From: Thamnaconus septentrionalis
Lineage: Eukaryota > Chordata > Actinopteri > Tetraodontiformes > Monacanthidae
Assembly: GCA_009823395.1 (NCBI GenBank)
Contig: CM020507.1
Location: 3,309,501-3,373,500, forward strand
Reading direction: 5' to 3'
Length of the DNA stretch: 64,000 nt
Shown here: positions 46,501 through 60,396 of the stretch, piece after piece
Numbering within the stretch: the stretch's first letter is position 1
Layout: every line of letters starts with the position of its first letter
Notes under the pieces: generated by a model
Databases searched by the model: none
What the model saw: only the letters and a program-made list of their open reading frames with translations
Told to the model about the DNA's origin: nothing
Position numbers and translations under genes: made by a program

Positions 46501-47670
46501 AGTGTGGCGGCGGCGGCGGTGGCTTGTGTGAGAGTGTAGTGTGATTTTAGCAGCCGCAGCAGCAGCAAGAGTGTCTAATTAGCGCAGAACAGAAACTGAG
46601 AATCAGATAAGCAGAGATTTGAACATCGCTGGTTTTTGTCTTTTCACACAAAGCTGAGAGCCGCGCACGTGTTTGCACGGTCTGCTTTTGGCATAAAAGG
46701 ACAGCTTGCCCAAAATTAAAACCTTCAATGAAAAAAAAAAAATCACATCACATCAAACACCTTTTTTTCTAGCCAGCACCACATTGACGGAGGCCTCGCC
46801 TGCATTTTCAATAGCCACATAACCATTCTGGAGTTTCACAGAAGAAAAGAATTCCACCCAACTGGAGCCCCAACAGAAATGTCTCAATTTGCTTGTGTCT
46901 CACCATCCAGCTTCATGCATGTGCAGCTTTTGCCAGTATGGCAGATGCTGGGGGCATCTTATCTTGCCATGATAGTGGGCGCTAATATGAATGTGATTCC
47001 AGTTGAAGACAGTTGGTGACAGTGGATAAACTATACAAATGTACTATAGCAACGTTGAAAATTTTGTATCATTTTTGCTGCTGGGCTGCGGTCTCTTCAC
47101 ACGCAAACAGGTTAAAGACGTGATGTTTTCCTCCTGTTGTTCTTAGGTTGGAAGCCGTAGCCCCCGACAGACTTCCAGTGGAAAGAATCTTTTCCTCATG
47201 TGAAACTGCAGAAGGGTTGCCTGGATAAGAAAATGTCTCTGAAGCCTTCGTCGGGTCGGAGCTCTGTAACTCACAAAGTGAAGCTTCAATTCTTTCTTGA
47301 CAACCATTCACGAGGCATGCAAATCCCTCTAGCCCACGAAAAAAACATTACAAACAAATAAAAACAAAAACAACAGCGTAAAAAACTTTATGATGCTGGC
47401 TGTGTGGTTTGCTGAATGCCCCAATAAATCCAGGGCCTTGTAAGCTGCACCACCGGCTCTGTGAGCCATTTAAGGCTTTCTGCAGTGTTGGCTGACGGCT
47501 GATTCAGTCAATGTTGACCCGGATAGCTCTGTCAGTGAGGCAAGGTGACTGGCGCTTGAGAGGCAAAATGGGATTGGCCTTTGACCCCTCGTGGCTACTG
47601 AGCTGTGATAAAACGCTGACAAGATAGCCTCCCACCACCACCACCAACCACCAGCAGCAGCAGAAAATCT

Positions 47671-47699
47671 CTCTCCTCCTCCTCCTCCTCCTCCTCCCC
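47671..47699. repeat. (CTC)9 microsatellite
   Basis: Uninterrupted CTC triplets after a short CCA/CAG stretch. Confidence 0.9.
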
Positions 47700-50309
47700 T
47701 CCACCATATATATTACAGCGGCCTTAAAAGGCGGCTAATTAAATCTCACATCATAAATACATCACTTTTGACAAGTGGCCTCTTATGACCGTTTTGTTCA
47801 CGAGGAGCCTGCTGCAGACATGCAGGAATGGCTCTGAAGTCGCAGGTACGCAACGCCCTCCCAACCCCCCGGGGGGCGATATTTTCAGGCGATGGGTGAT
47901 TTCTGCAGTGATTAAGGACAGCCTTTATGGTTTGCAGCTGGAATTTACTTTTAAATTTTACAACGAGGCCATGGAGGCCAACTTTGGGGGTCCCCTCCTC
48001 AGCCAGGAACTAGTAGGAAACCCTCCAGTCCATCATGGGGGGTCGATCACGTCACCCTCTGCCTGATCCATCGCCGCCGCCACCGCCTTGATAAAACGCT
48101 GCAGGGTGCAGGATCGTATGAGCTTTTGGCAAGAGTCACGGGAGCTCCCACCAGCTCTCAGCTCATCGTGCGTCGATTAGATAGTGCAGTCACGACGCGT
48201 TTATTGATATTTATTGACGCGCTTAAAAAGGAGCCCTCCGACTTGAAGTAAAAATCCACATCACTCCTTTAATCATCACTCACTGCTGCTTATTGCCCCC
48301 CAGCCCCTGCATATTGACTTAACGTCCAGCCAGATGAGTGTGGAGACATCTGGGCAGCGGTACAGCAGCAGCAGCCGCAGCAGCAACTGCAACAGCAGCA
48401 GCAACAGTCGCTAATGACTTTGGAAATCAACGCCAAGAGTGTGCAGCCGCCTCTTCTAGAAAAAGAAATGAGAGTGAGAGAGAGTTACAGCGTGTCAGAG
48501 TGCATCGAGTCATTAAATCAAGCATCCCACTGTCAAAAGTGGGCAAAAAGTGTCTCCAGCTGCGTCCCCCAGAGCGCTTCATCACCGCTGAAGGTTCTCA
48601 GGGCTGCTACACTCACTCGGCTGCTTTGTGTTTAGTGGCAGAACCGATTCAACCACTTGTCATCACACGCACGGAAAAAAAAGAACAAAAAAGAACAACA
48701 AAATGATCCCCTCCCACTGCAGCTCCATTTGACGGCGCTGCTGAAGACATCAGCGCTAAGAGCCTACAGCTGCACCAGCGGCAAAAAAAAGAAAAAAAGA
48801 AGGCATTTTTAGCAGGCTTGGTGTTTACAGTGTGAAGCTTGTATATTGCATAGAAAACACAAAGCAGCTGCTGGCCATTCTGCGACACACTGCAGCAAAA
48901 TGATTGGACTAAATTAACTCTACTCGTGCCAAATTCCCAAAGAAATGTGTATAATAACATACTGAGGCCATAATTTCACATAGCAGCAAAAAAATGAAAG
49001 AAAGTCACCGGTTCCTCTTTGCTCATCTGTGTTCTTGTTGCTCAGTATCACCGAGCCAGAAGTGACTAAGCTGACAGAAGAAGAAAAAAATTCTGGTGAT
49101 GGAAACCAGAATGACACCATCAATCTGCCTCGTCTTTGTCTTCATCTTCTCACCAATATGCAACTCGGCCAACGGCCAGCGAAATAAAATGTGGTCTAAT
49201 GCTGAAATACGCAGCACAGCTGCTACTGTAACAGCAGGTCAAACACTTGAAAGTAACAAAGCGGCAAGACAACCCAAGAAGACGCAGGGCTGCGCTACAG
49301 CTTGTTCAGCTTTGTACTTTGTGAGGTGTGAACTGGGTTAAACATTGATTTTTAGCACGTCACAGATAATAACGTTCCATTAATCGCTCGGTGATTTTAC
49401 CACACAGTGTTATTTTTCCCCCTCCCTCTTCTGCTGCACATCCTGCAGGTTGCCGTTCCATAACACACCCCTACACGTTTCAGTTCTTTTTTTTCCCCCT
49501 CCCTCTCTTCACCCCATAATGTGAACGCAGCATAATGTTCACTACAAAACGCAGCAGAGCGAAACGCCCTGATCCTAATCGTGCAGCAGGAGGAGGCTGC
49601 GGGGAGCAGCACCGCCGGCGCTGTGAAACAGCACACGGCGGACGCATTAGAGGCACACTGGACTCGTTGTGCACGGCGCTGCATAAAACATCGGCTGGAG
49701 ATCCATTAAAATGCAGGCTGCGCCGCTGACCGGCCTGTTGTTAATTCACCGCATAGAGGAAACATGTGTCCGAGTGTGCACGGCCGGGAGCGCAAAGCCT
49801 CCTTTTTTTTATTCACGGCAAGCTCACAGTCGATGGAATTTCCTCGACCCAGAGTCGCCGTGTCGCCGCTCACTCCCCCACAATGGCTTCATCAGCGCTA
49901 TTAGACGCCGTGCGTGACTTATGGTTGTGCAATACGTAATAAAAAATAAAAGAAAAACAACCAGTGACATCCAGTTCCATCAAGGTGCTCGAGGATCAGA
50001 GCAAGTCAAGGAGGTGAGAGAGAACAGTCAGTCAGTCCTGTCTGACTGATTTGCCAAAATCTTTCAGGTGAACTTTAAGTGAAACTTGTAATTTCTTCAA
50101 GGAAAAATAAACGTTTAGGCACTTTTGTTTGTGGTTGTCAGAGCAAGTGTGAAGAAGACAAGAGAGGAGGGTTTGGGCTCCAAGAAGATCTTTGTGTTCT
50201 GACACAGCACAGGAGACGGCGGAAACACAACTTACACAACCACATCCAAAAATATCATCTAAGTCACAACGGTGAGCCTCTTCTGTTGGGCCCTTTAACC
50301 TGAGAGAGA

Positions 50310-50527
50310 GATTGGAGTGGAGTTCTAAGGTGTCCCGAGGAGAAGACACAGAGAAAGGTGGAGGTGTTCCTGACCAGTCCGTGTGGACCAGGACTCTCTG
50401 GACTCCAGACCCTGGCTGGCCTGGGAAGAGCTGGGAATGCTGCTGGAGGGATAAAGACCTGGAACACCTTGACCCACCAGCAAGTTGATAGAATGCTGAG
50501 AAAATGCTGGATGGATGGATGAATACA
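50310..50527 (+). mobile_element. 3' end of a fish non-LTR retrotransposon
   Basis: The stretch GGCTGGCCTGGGAAGAGCTG, followed by GGGAATGCTGCTGGAGG and a (GGATG)n-type tail at 50510-50522, matches the general form of the C-terminal coding end and tail of Rex-like LINEs common in fish (CTGGCCTGGGAACGCCT, then GGATGGATGGA). The frame is decayed. Only the tail end is present, as expected for 5'-truncated insertions. Confidence 0.65.
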
Positions 50528-52298
50528 TTGACTGATGCAATATGGATGACATTGAACGTCCCACTTTTTTTAAAATTCTGCCATTAATTTAACATCAATC
50601 ATTCACCTCCTGGTTTCCAGACACCAGATCTATCTCACTTTAACATCATGGAACTAATAATGGACCCAGGACTGCAGGACGCCATTGATCCCTTGTTGGA
50701 CTCCCACAAGCACGTTCCACCTCTCTTTGATACAATGATTTACAATGACAGGGATAAATTTACAACCTCTTTTTTGTTGCCAAAGTGGCGGCAACTCAGG
50801 AGTTGTTGGATTTTCATTTGAATAAAACGATTTAATACCATAAGAAGGCTATAAAATCCGTAAGTTTGCCCTCGCGGTTGACACGCCGCTACTACAAATA
50901 CTCACTGACGTGCTTTTTATTTGCTGCTTTGCCGCGGCTTTGTATCAGAGTGGAAGTGGGAGTTCTCTTATTTATGGCTCACAGCGTCCACCGCGTGGGC
51001 GTTTGCACTCACAAATGTTTACACGCTGACATTATTATCGGCGAGATCCATATGTTTTTCCTTTCCCAAATATCCTCCCACGGCCGCAGGGAAACAAAAA
51101 ACACAAAAGAGTATCTGACAGTGCGGCGGGCGGGCGGATTGTTTGTCTCTATTTTTTGTTCCCCCCACAATCCATCACTTTGAAAACACACTTGTGTGCA
51201 ACGCACACTCATTTCCAGGGACACGGCGAGTTTCTGCAAATTACGGTTGAGTTTTTATATGACGAAAAGGACGTGACGCTCTGAGAATATCAGTGAATGG
51301 AGTGTTTTAAATGGGAGCCACTGCAGAGAAGCCGAGACCTCGTCCTTATCGCCAGCTCTTTGTTCAGAAGCGGTCGTCTCAGAGACGAGACACGGGTGAC
51401 TTTGAAACGCCAGCAGAAGGAGAGAAGTGGGGGAGGTGGTCTGTGGTCGTCGTTCATGAGAAAAACTGATTAAGTATTTTTAACCCCGTTGGCCGTAAAA
51501 CTGATTGAGTTTGGCCTCAGGCGGCCTCGGGTTGTCCGCCACAAGCTTCAATAGCGCAGCCCCATGCTTCCAAATTTCCCCTCTCATTGTGTTTAAAGTA
51601 CGTCTGTCGTCTTTGTGCTGTGAGGCGCTGGATTCAGCTTCACCTTTTCTTGACAAAAAAAAAAGGCAGGAAATGTGTGGAGGAATGGCAGAGTGGTGCA
51701 TTGAACGTGCTCCAAAAAGTCTCTCTCAGCCGGAGAAGGTCAAACAGCTTGTTTATCTGAGCAAGACGGAATCATTCCTCACCAGTCAAGAAAATCGAAA
51801 AAAAAAGAAAAAAAGGAAAAAAAAATGCTGCAAGTAGTGAAGTGAAAAGAAAGAGGCAAGTGAAAAAAAAAAAGTTTCCAAGAACAGAAATGAAAGAGTA
51901 GAACACGATGGTTTCAGAAGAGTCTGTCTGGACATGTTTGAAAGAGATGCAGATTTGACTTTTTTTGGAGGATTGTCAGCAGGATCCCAGTGATATTTTA
52001 TTTATTGTTTTTTTATTTAAAAGTGTGAGCAAACACTGCATATGAAAATACGTGCAATTCTTTTCCCCGTCCAACGTTCCGATCGGAGGGTCAATGATTG
52101 GAGGTCTCTGGCTCTTCTCCAAAAAATTAAATGCGGGAAAAATGAAAAACGATTTGCCATTCGGGCAGATGAACAGATAGCTGCTTGAGATGCAAAACGG
52201 CAGAGAGCAGCAACAGTAAACACAACATCTCCTGACCTGCAGCCTCCTCAGAGACGAGCGTCTGCGGAGGAACACTTGACCTGAGCGCCGCTCAGGCA

Positions 52299-52345
52299 TT
52301 ATTCACACACACACATGAACACACACAAACACACACATGAACACA
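52299..52345. repeat. Interrupted CA tract
   Basis: Three CA blocks separated by TGAA and AA. Confidence 0.8.
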
Positions 52346-55121
52346 CGCTGTGTGTTCAAGGCTTTTAGCAGCTGTTTGTAGCGAGGCGGCATGAATACGA
52401 GGCACTCGCAGACCTCGTGTGTCTTCTCGCTGTTTTTCAAACTCCTTGTTATCTCGCAGTCACAACTTAATTATCCAGTTATCGCAAGAAAACAAGCGCT
52501 TCCCTCTCGACAGCAGATTAATTATCCTGTCATCCCGAGATACAGCTCGTTAAAACCGAGTGTTTTACAAGGAGACAGGCACAAATTTGATTGTGCTTTT
52601 TTTTTTCTTCTTTTCCTGAGCTCAGGGTTCATTTTTGATTTCAATTTAAATAACTCCATTAGCGCTTTCAGTGTCTGCGGATGACGAGACGTGCCAGTTA
52701 TATGACGACTGGCACTAGTTGTGCCAACTCGGCTACACCATCACCACAAACCACCACCACCACGCTGATTTCGTTGCCACTCTGCTAAAAGTTCTCCAGT
52801 CTTTCGGCAAAGTGCGGCAGTTGGTTTGCACAAACTCCAGAAAGCGCTGCAGTTTTCCCAGGCTAACCTCTGAAACCATTTTTAACCACTTGAATGGCTT
52901 CAGTCGCAACTGCCAGGATCTCTGATTGATCCACGCGAAGACAATGGAGAAAAAGGTTGAGCAAATAGCCTCCACCCTCCCAAACCGCTCTCTGTGGGCT
53001 CTATTCCAGATGGATATGTGCCACAGACTCAAAGGATTTTGGAGGATGATCACACGCAGTGTGGTTGACGAGCTCGGCATCGGATGCGACCAATGCAAGT
53101 GTTTGTACAAATTAAAATAATTAGCACGTTGACAAAACTGCTTTATTATGTATCAACGTTGCCAGATTATCTCCCATAAACCAACACCGTCAACAGAAAA
53201 GGTGTGAACGTGCTGACAGATTTCCAGGCACGGACGTGTTTCTTCTTGTTGCGCTACTCGGCGCTCCCCAGGCACTTGGCAGATCCGTCAGCGACGTGTG
53301 AGTGGAGCCGGTGTCGCCGGAACTCAGTCGCAAGCAAAAAGGAAAAATAGCAGCACATGGTGTCGCCGAACCCAGCTGTGGAGGTGGAGGAGAGGGTTGG
53401 GGGTGGGTTGCTCACAGTTTACTAAGAAATGTGACTTTGTGAGTGCGACAATTTTTTTTAAACATGATTTTTATACAAAGATACGGCAGAGGAGAGTAGA
53501 AGTTGGTTTCTGTTATGTATTGAAACCTGAAGATTCCATCTTTGGATGTGTGGGTGTTACCGGAGGTGGCCAGTGATTGCAGCGCAGCGTATGGCCCAAC
53601 ACCCGCCCACTCGCTGTTAAACTGAATACAGCTGCCACAACTTTTTTTTTTTTCAAAATTAGATCAAATCAGATTTATTTTTTTTTTTTACCTGTGATTT
53701 AGAGGAAAAGTGAAAAAAAATAACCAGTTTGTAACTCTATGCATTTAGTGCCATATTGACTGCCAGTCATTTTTTTTTTTTGTCTTTTTGGAACCAACTT
53801 TAGCAGTCCCTGCTGGTCAAAGGATATAATGCAGGTTTTTCCGTGGGTGTTTGACTCCTTTTAGCTCCACCCAACGAGTTTACACAAAATAGATATTAGA
53901 ACCATTTTGCTACTCACTCCTCTGTCAATTGAGGCTCTTCCAACATGTTCCAGTCCACCAAACCACTAAGGAGGAGTATTTCTCAGAGAAAAAAAAAGAA
54001 TTTCACCAGGTGGTTCTGTCTTGCGTACATGAGAGCACCCTCGTTTTGGAGGCTACAGCGGAAAACTAATGCGGCTGTTTTGAGTCAAAATAGACTTGGG
54101 CATCTCCCGCTGCCTCCGTGCAAGCAGCATGGATTTTTCATTTTTCTTTTGATATCGCAGCACAGGGCAACCCTCTGGGTCTAATTCTCTCCCTCTGTTC
54201 AACTGTGGAACGGGTATTTAAACGACCTTGGGGTGAGTAGCCAACAGCATAACTTTCCATTTCAGGTCAACTACGTCTTGCGTGAGTTGAATCCCTGAAT
54301 GGTAGTCAACAGGTGGAGCCACGGCTGAGGAGAAGGGCAGGTTTTAGTTGGCGGTGCTACTGAGAGGAAAAGGAATCCCTCTCTGCTGGTATCGAATCCT
54401 CCGAGAGACCCCTGAGCACGATGTGCTGAGGCTGCAGAGAGCAAAGCAGCAGGCAGCGGCCATTATCCCGACCCATTGTGTAATCACGCCGGGAGGCAGA
54501 TTATGTCTGTTTGCTCTCGTAAAAGGAGCTCCACTCGCGTTTTTTTTTTGCAATTGTCCTTGTTTACGGGAAAATGGCAGACTTTACAGTGTTAGTCCAA
54601 CAAGAAAGGCCGGCTCCGCCTCCTATAGAAAAGGTTTAAGTGGGCACTTACACTTGCCTCGTTGGCGCAAATAAGAATTTGATAAACGGCGATTTGATGG
54701 ACTGCCTGCGTGGACGAGCTGGGCTAAATCACACCGCAGAGGAAGATTTAGAGGGAAAATGCAGCGCTGGCTGCTCCACTGGCACAGCAGCGTGTTCTCC
54801 TGCCTTAAATAGGGCTTTAATGGGAATCGCTAAAAGTAAAGTTGGAGTGTGTTCAACTCATTTTTTCCCCTTCCCCACCTCCTCCTCTTTTGTAAATAAT
54901 TTCTTAAGCATCTTGTAATTGTGGCACATTAGCCAACAGCTCAGTGGACGCCCTCTTGATTGCAGGAATAAAAAAACCAAACCTCAGCACTGATACTCCT
55001 TCACGTCTTTTTTGATGTATTCAAGATGGATGCAACAAAAGGCCTTTCAATGACGCAACAAGTCGTTGCTAGTCCGAGGCCATGATCCGTCAAACATGAA
55101 GAGGACCGCATCCGTTATTTC

Positions 55122-55148
55122 TGCAGCAGCAGCAGCAGCAACAGCAGC
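55122..55148. repeat. CAG microsatellite
   Basis: About eight CAG units with one CAA interruption. Confidence 0.9.
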
Positions 55149-56388
55149 GTTTGCTCCAGAGCAAAGATGCTATGGAGTTGGCTGTTGTTATTCCGTGCAG
55201 GAACGCCACACACTGGGATAGAGTTAACGGAAATATATCTGTTCATTGTGCAGTGCAAATGTCCCAAAACCGTCTGAAGGACTGGGTTCGGCAGAGTTCC
55301 TCGGGGCACGTCCGCACACACATAAAACACACTAATGAGGCTAAAACACTGCTACCTGCTGCTCGGAGCTTCATTCGAACATCTGGTTTGAACCTCGGCA
55401 CGTCTCCGGGGCCCAAAAAAGAAAGCTGCAACACTGCTCGTCTCAGCAGTCCAGGCCACAAAAGTTTGTGTGTATCCAGTGGCAACTGTTTCCAAAACTA
55501 ACTCCACATCGCCCGGGTTTCAGCTCAAATCTCGCTCGTCCATCTTGGCAAACTCCAAACACACAGCGTTTTTTTCAGTCCATCTAAATGTCACGTTAAA
55601 AAACTTAAAATGAATCGATTGATGTCCGTTATGGTGGAAGGTGTGAGGTTGAGGAAGCAACTGTTCTAAATAACCCCAGAAGACCATGCCAAGTAGCAAA
55701 CAACAGCAGCCGCTGCTCAAGAGATCACAGCTACTCTAGTTCTGAAGGCAGGGAGTAAAGGAGAGGCGCTTGATATGCAGAGGGGCTGTGACATCACTTC
55801 CTACGGTGACATCACTTCCTTGTTTAACAACGCTAAAGTAGTTGTGTAGTAGGAGGGTTGTGATGCCGCCAGTTCTGCACAGAGCAACGTGTTTTTATCC
55901 TGCCGTCTCAAAAATTGAATAAGACACAAAGGTTATTTATTATTAAATGAAAGATGTAAAAACAGCACGCAAGGCAAGCTGTATTTTTTAGGTTGGTTGG
56001 TTAAGTTGGTGGGTGCAACAAAATTCAAAAGGTGACAGATGTGGTTCCCCTTTCCAAACACCGTCTATGGGCTTTGTGCCAAACGGAGAAAGACTCTTCA
56101 CTCATTAAACTCGTCCCAGACTGACCTGTGGGACTCCTCAAAGAAGTCAATGTCACAAAAAGTGAGTGCCAAGCAGCTGTATGTGCACCGGCCAGCTGCC
56201 AAGATCATGGAGAAACTTGTCAGCAGCATTCCATGAACAGACAACAGAAAAGTGAATCGCTCCGTTGTTTGGGTTCGTTCGAAACGAGCTGCTTTATGAG
56301 GCGGCGTTGCAGGCGCTTGTCAGACCGCGGGCACGCCACGAGGAAACTTCTGAGTCATCGCTCGCTCAGGCATAAATCTCGAGAGAGG

Positions 56389-56412
56389 GGGAGGGAGAGC
56401 GAGAGAGAGTGA

Positions 56413-56507
<95 letters not shown>
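56389..56507. repeat. Long GA microsatellite
   Basis: Degenerate at the left, then about 92 bp of pure GA (56416-56507), the longest dinucleotide run in the window. Confidence 0.95.
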
Positions 56508-56508
<1 letters not shown>

Positions 56509-57487
56509 ACCAAAGCTCCTTATGTTTTGACGAGCGTTCAGAAAACTTCTCTCTGCTTATGGTTTATACTGCGTGTTTGATTTGAGAAATTATTGCACTT
56601 GATAGCAAACCTCACCCCTAAAATATGGCAGGCGCAAAATGAGATACGACTCTTTCACTTTCTTCCAACAGCTGCGGTAGATGAGTTTCCAAGACAGTCT
56701 TTGCGTAAGTTGTCTGATATACATCCTCAAATTGAGTTAGAAGTGGTTGTCAATTCTCCATCAGGATAAATAACTGCACTGGAGTTTCACCCATTTTTAC
56801 ATCTTTATTTTCAACCCAACATGATTAAGCATCCAATAGACCTAAAACAGCCTATTTAGCCTCTTTAATTTATTGTAGACAAAAACAACGAAGACTCTGA
56901 GGGCGGAGTCAAGACCTGACTGGGGTTGTGGTCACAAGTTCGAAAGAAACCTCAGTGCCCCTTGTGACATCATAGAGATTTCTTAAAAATTTTAGCAGAC
57001 AAAAGAAAGAATTAAAGGACATACTTGTTCTTTCTTTCCAAGTTACTTTCTATTGTTTTTTATCTTTCTTTCTTCTTTCTTTTTAAAACACACAATTATT
57101 CTGAAGAAAATGCAGGCAAAGTAAATTTTGCATGAACTGGGGGCCTTTAAAACCTGCTGTCCTGAAACTTTGATACCCTTTTTCAGACGGCGCAACAGTT
57201 CCAGTGGCTGGTGAGAAAAAACACACAAGATAACGATGCGTTCCAGGACGAGGAGGACGTGTCGGCCCATTATCCGGCGGAGCGAGAGGCCAAGCGCTCC
57301 ACTCGTCTCCTCTGGCTTCCATTATTCCTGCCTGATAAATGACTCTCACTGCCGCCCTTGATAAGAGTCTCCGCTGCCTATTCATCAGCTACTCCATTCA
57401 AGGCTTTACACTCGTAGCGGAGAAAGAGCCTACAGGAGAGGCCGTGTTAGTCATTCGGCGCACACGGCCATGGATGGAGAGTCCAGC

Positions 57488-57488
<1 letters not shown>

Positions 57489-57523
<35 letters not shown>
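57489..57523. repeat. (CAG)11 microsatellite
   Basis: Uninterrupted CAG/GCA units. Confidence 0.95.
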
Positions 57524-57526
<3 letters not shown>

Positions 57527-57794
57527 CAGCTGCTGTGAGAGGGAGACTTGGACAAACAGACGCTGACTCACGGCTAGACCTGCTGGGCTCAGTGCTAAAG
57601 TTCTTCGAGCACCGTCGCTCGCTGGGAGCTCGGTGTCGCTGCCTGCGGCTCAATCTCATTTCACCCTTTGGCTCCTGAGGGCCTTCACACACCCACACAG
57701 TGGATGTGTCTTGATGTGAAACGGTTGAATAAAAGTCTTTTCTTGAATAAAAAGGTCTCTCAGGGCTTTGGGATCCAGAAGGGATTCACACTGC

Positions 57795-58070
57795 TGGCAC
57801 CACGACTGGTTGCAGATGTATTTTTGGATGTTGCTGGTGCAGTTTGAGCTGTGCTATCAATATTGTGTACATAACTTGTAAAATAATCCAACTGTCAATA
57901 TAATGTGAATATCTTGTCTGTTTCCCTCTTAATCTATCAATATTTGTATTGTATTTCTTATTAATAAATATAATCTCCATTCTTTTATACTGTATTGTTG
58001 CTCTAATTATGCAAATTTCCCCAATGTGGGATAAATAAAGGCTTCTACTTCTACTTCTTATTTTTCTTCT
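57795..58070 (+). mobile_element. Retroelement 3' tail (CCCCAATGTGGGATAAATAAAG type)
   Basis: The AT-rich tract ends in ATGCAAATTTCCCCAATGTG, GGATAAATAAAGG and then (CTTCTA)n. This matches the well-known teleost LINE tail in which TTTCCCCATTGTGGGACTAATAAAGG is followed by a short tandem repeat. The upstream boundary is uncertain and no coding part is visible. Confidence 0.6.
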
Positions 58071-58661
58071 TCTTCCATGCCAGAAGACAGATCGGCGACG
58101 CCCTAATGAGCTTCAGCGCTCTTCTTCTTGCCTGTCGAACGACGCTCACTTGTTGACAGATGACAGCGCAGCGGCACGCAACCATCATGATTGGCTGCTG
58201 CTTTTCTTCTCTGTGAAACTTTTGTAGGACAAAATGATCTAATTAGCAAATCTAGCCAGCATACTGTGTGAAAATACTCACGATACACATGATTGATTGG
58301 CTACTTGTACCTTTTTTTTTTTTTTGCTCACAGAGAAAAAAAAAAACTCTGGGGTGCAAAATCTGAAGACATTTAGCTTGTGAAATTGAGAATTACAGCT
58401 CCAGGAGCTCAGATCAACACTCTGCTACACTGTCTCTGGATCTAAATGGATCAATTAAATTCTTCAGTGATTTATTTTCACTTCACCACATCAATAAATA
58501 GCATTTACTGCTCTCTCGTTTTCCCTGCCACTGTCTCATGGCAGCAATTAGAGGGAAACTTAATACCACTTAATATGAGTAATTCCGTACAAAACGTCTT
58601 TTCTTTGGCAACCAGAACAAACATGAGGCTAATCACAGCAGATTAGCAAGTATTTGAAGTT

Positions 58662-58684
58662 GCAGCAGCAGCAGCAGCAGCAGT
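58662..58684. repeat. (CAG)7 microsatellite
   Basis: Short CAG run ending in CAGTAG. Confidence 0.9.
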
Positions 58685-60100
58685 AGCACAAGGCCTAAAA
58701 CCTTCAACATTACAGAATAGGAACCATGCTGCTTGAGTCACGTGCACCAGCAGCTTAGTGCACGCCCACTTTTCTACGTGCACGTTTTACACTCCAGCTG
58801 AGCCCCTGAAAGTCCCGCTGGCCCCAACCGACTCCCGACAGAAAACAAATCTGATGTCTCCACACTTTTTAACAAAAACATTTACGTGTTTAAACTCCCA
58901 ACGGGGGAGAAGAAACAGCCGCTCTCTCCTCTTCTCGTCTCTTGGCTCAAATAAACAGAGCGAAGAGTTGCTTTTTTGGGGTGGCGACGGCGGAGACTTA
59001 TTCTGTCTGGCTCTTTTCCAGCGGCGCGGCGGGGAAAAAAGGAAGCAAAAACCTCCTGGCAGCAGCTGACTCACTGCTAATCCAGGAGAGGAGGCGCGTC
59101 GCTGACAGGCCTGTATCTGCGCTGTCACATCCCATCGCTCGCACAATGTATCACTCCATTCGGCGGCGGCGGCCGCAAAACAGGCTTTGATGTGCCTGGA
59201 TGCGCCGCGCAGCCGCTACGCTTTCAGCGGCTAAGTGGGCGGACGCTGCCGTCTCTTAATCTGAACATCTACACGCTTCCCCTCTTCCACCAGGAAGAGA
59301 GAGAGAGAGAAAGTGCCGTGAGCTGTAAGTGTGTTTGGCGAGGGAAAGGCGCGGGTTTATGAAGCGTAATTAGCATTAATAACTCCGGGGCGTGCTAGGT
59401 TTTCCTTTTCAACGGCGCTTATGTAAATATTTTCTTAAGGCACTCTGCAATTTAAACAGTTCCACTGGCTGCCGTCGCCCGACACGCCACTGTGCGGCAG
59501 GAGAGCGGTGAGGGAGGCCTGGAGCGGGCGCAGTTAGAAAGGTAGAACAAGAGAGATAGACAGATAGATAGAGAGATAAATGGGTGGAGAGAGAGAGGGA
59601 AAGAGAGAGAGTGAGCTTTGTGGAGGGGGAAGTCAGAGGAAGATTGATGCTGCTCCTGTTGTTGGATGAATGAAGTTGCAGAAAGTTGCTGCACCACCTG
59701 CAAGCTTCTGGAGCCGAGTCACGTCATGTGACTTACGACATCGTGTGACACGTGATATCATCGCTCAAATTTGGCTGCACCATTATCATCATCATTATCG
59801 TCACAGTCATCAGGAAACTGATAGCTAGCTCACAGCAGCAGCTTCGGCGTCTATTGGATTAATAGATGAAACAAATTGTGTGTCCAGGAAGCACTCGCTC
59901 CCCACGAAGAAATAAATATATATACACACAGCCACTTTTTGTCTCCTAATAAAAACAATAAAACCCAGCCAGCCAGTGGTCGTTAATTTCCTCCCCGCCT
60001 CAACCAGCAGAATGAAGCTGTTTCGCTGCTCAGCTGCTCATTCGCAGGTGAGAGAGGGAGAGGAAAGAAGACGGGAGGAAATAAAGAGAGAGAGCAGTAG

Positions 60101-60102
<2 letters not shown>

Positions 60103-60131
<29 letters not shown>

Positions 60132-60163
60132 ACAAAATGGAGGTAGAGGAGGAGGAGGAGGAG
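60103..60163. repeat. GGA purine tract
   Basis: Two (GGA)n blocks separated by about 15 bp. Confidence 0.9.
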
Positions 60164-60325
60164 ATGGAGAGCCGGCGGCGGGAAAACAATTGAGGAGTTG
60201 ACTTTGACAAAAGAAAAAACAAGCCCAGGAGAAGTTAATCTGGACGGCCGTGGGAGTTTTTCATTAGCTCAGCAATCTGTTCCTGCAGTGAAGATGTAAG
60301 CAGGGTTGTATTTTAGAACGGCCAG

Positions 60326-60340
60326 GGAGAGAAAGAGAGG

Positions 60341-60391
<51 letters not shown>
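60326..60391. repeat. GA microsatellite
   Basis: GA units, pure from about 60345. Confidence 0.95.

Positions 60392-60396
<5 letters not shown>

Larger units (their letters stand above)
39001..52000. other. Upstream flank of fbrsl1, part 2: no gene recognised
   Basis: Contains the interstitial telomeric array (39167-39249), a long GA tract, a SINE head, two LINE tails, a TTAA-ended repeat end at 44741 and the second copy of the 37.8-kb dispersed repeat. A short open frame with a hydrophobic start (49099-49341) is discussed as a finding. No established gene was identified. Confidence 0.5.

Noticed and set aside
47785..48066. 93-codon plus frame with ordinary composition
   Set aside because: Starts in repeat-flanked sequence, no domain recognised, no paired splice sites of quality.
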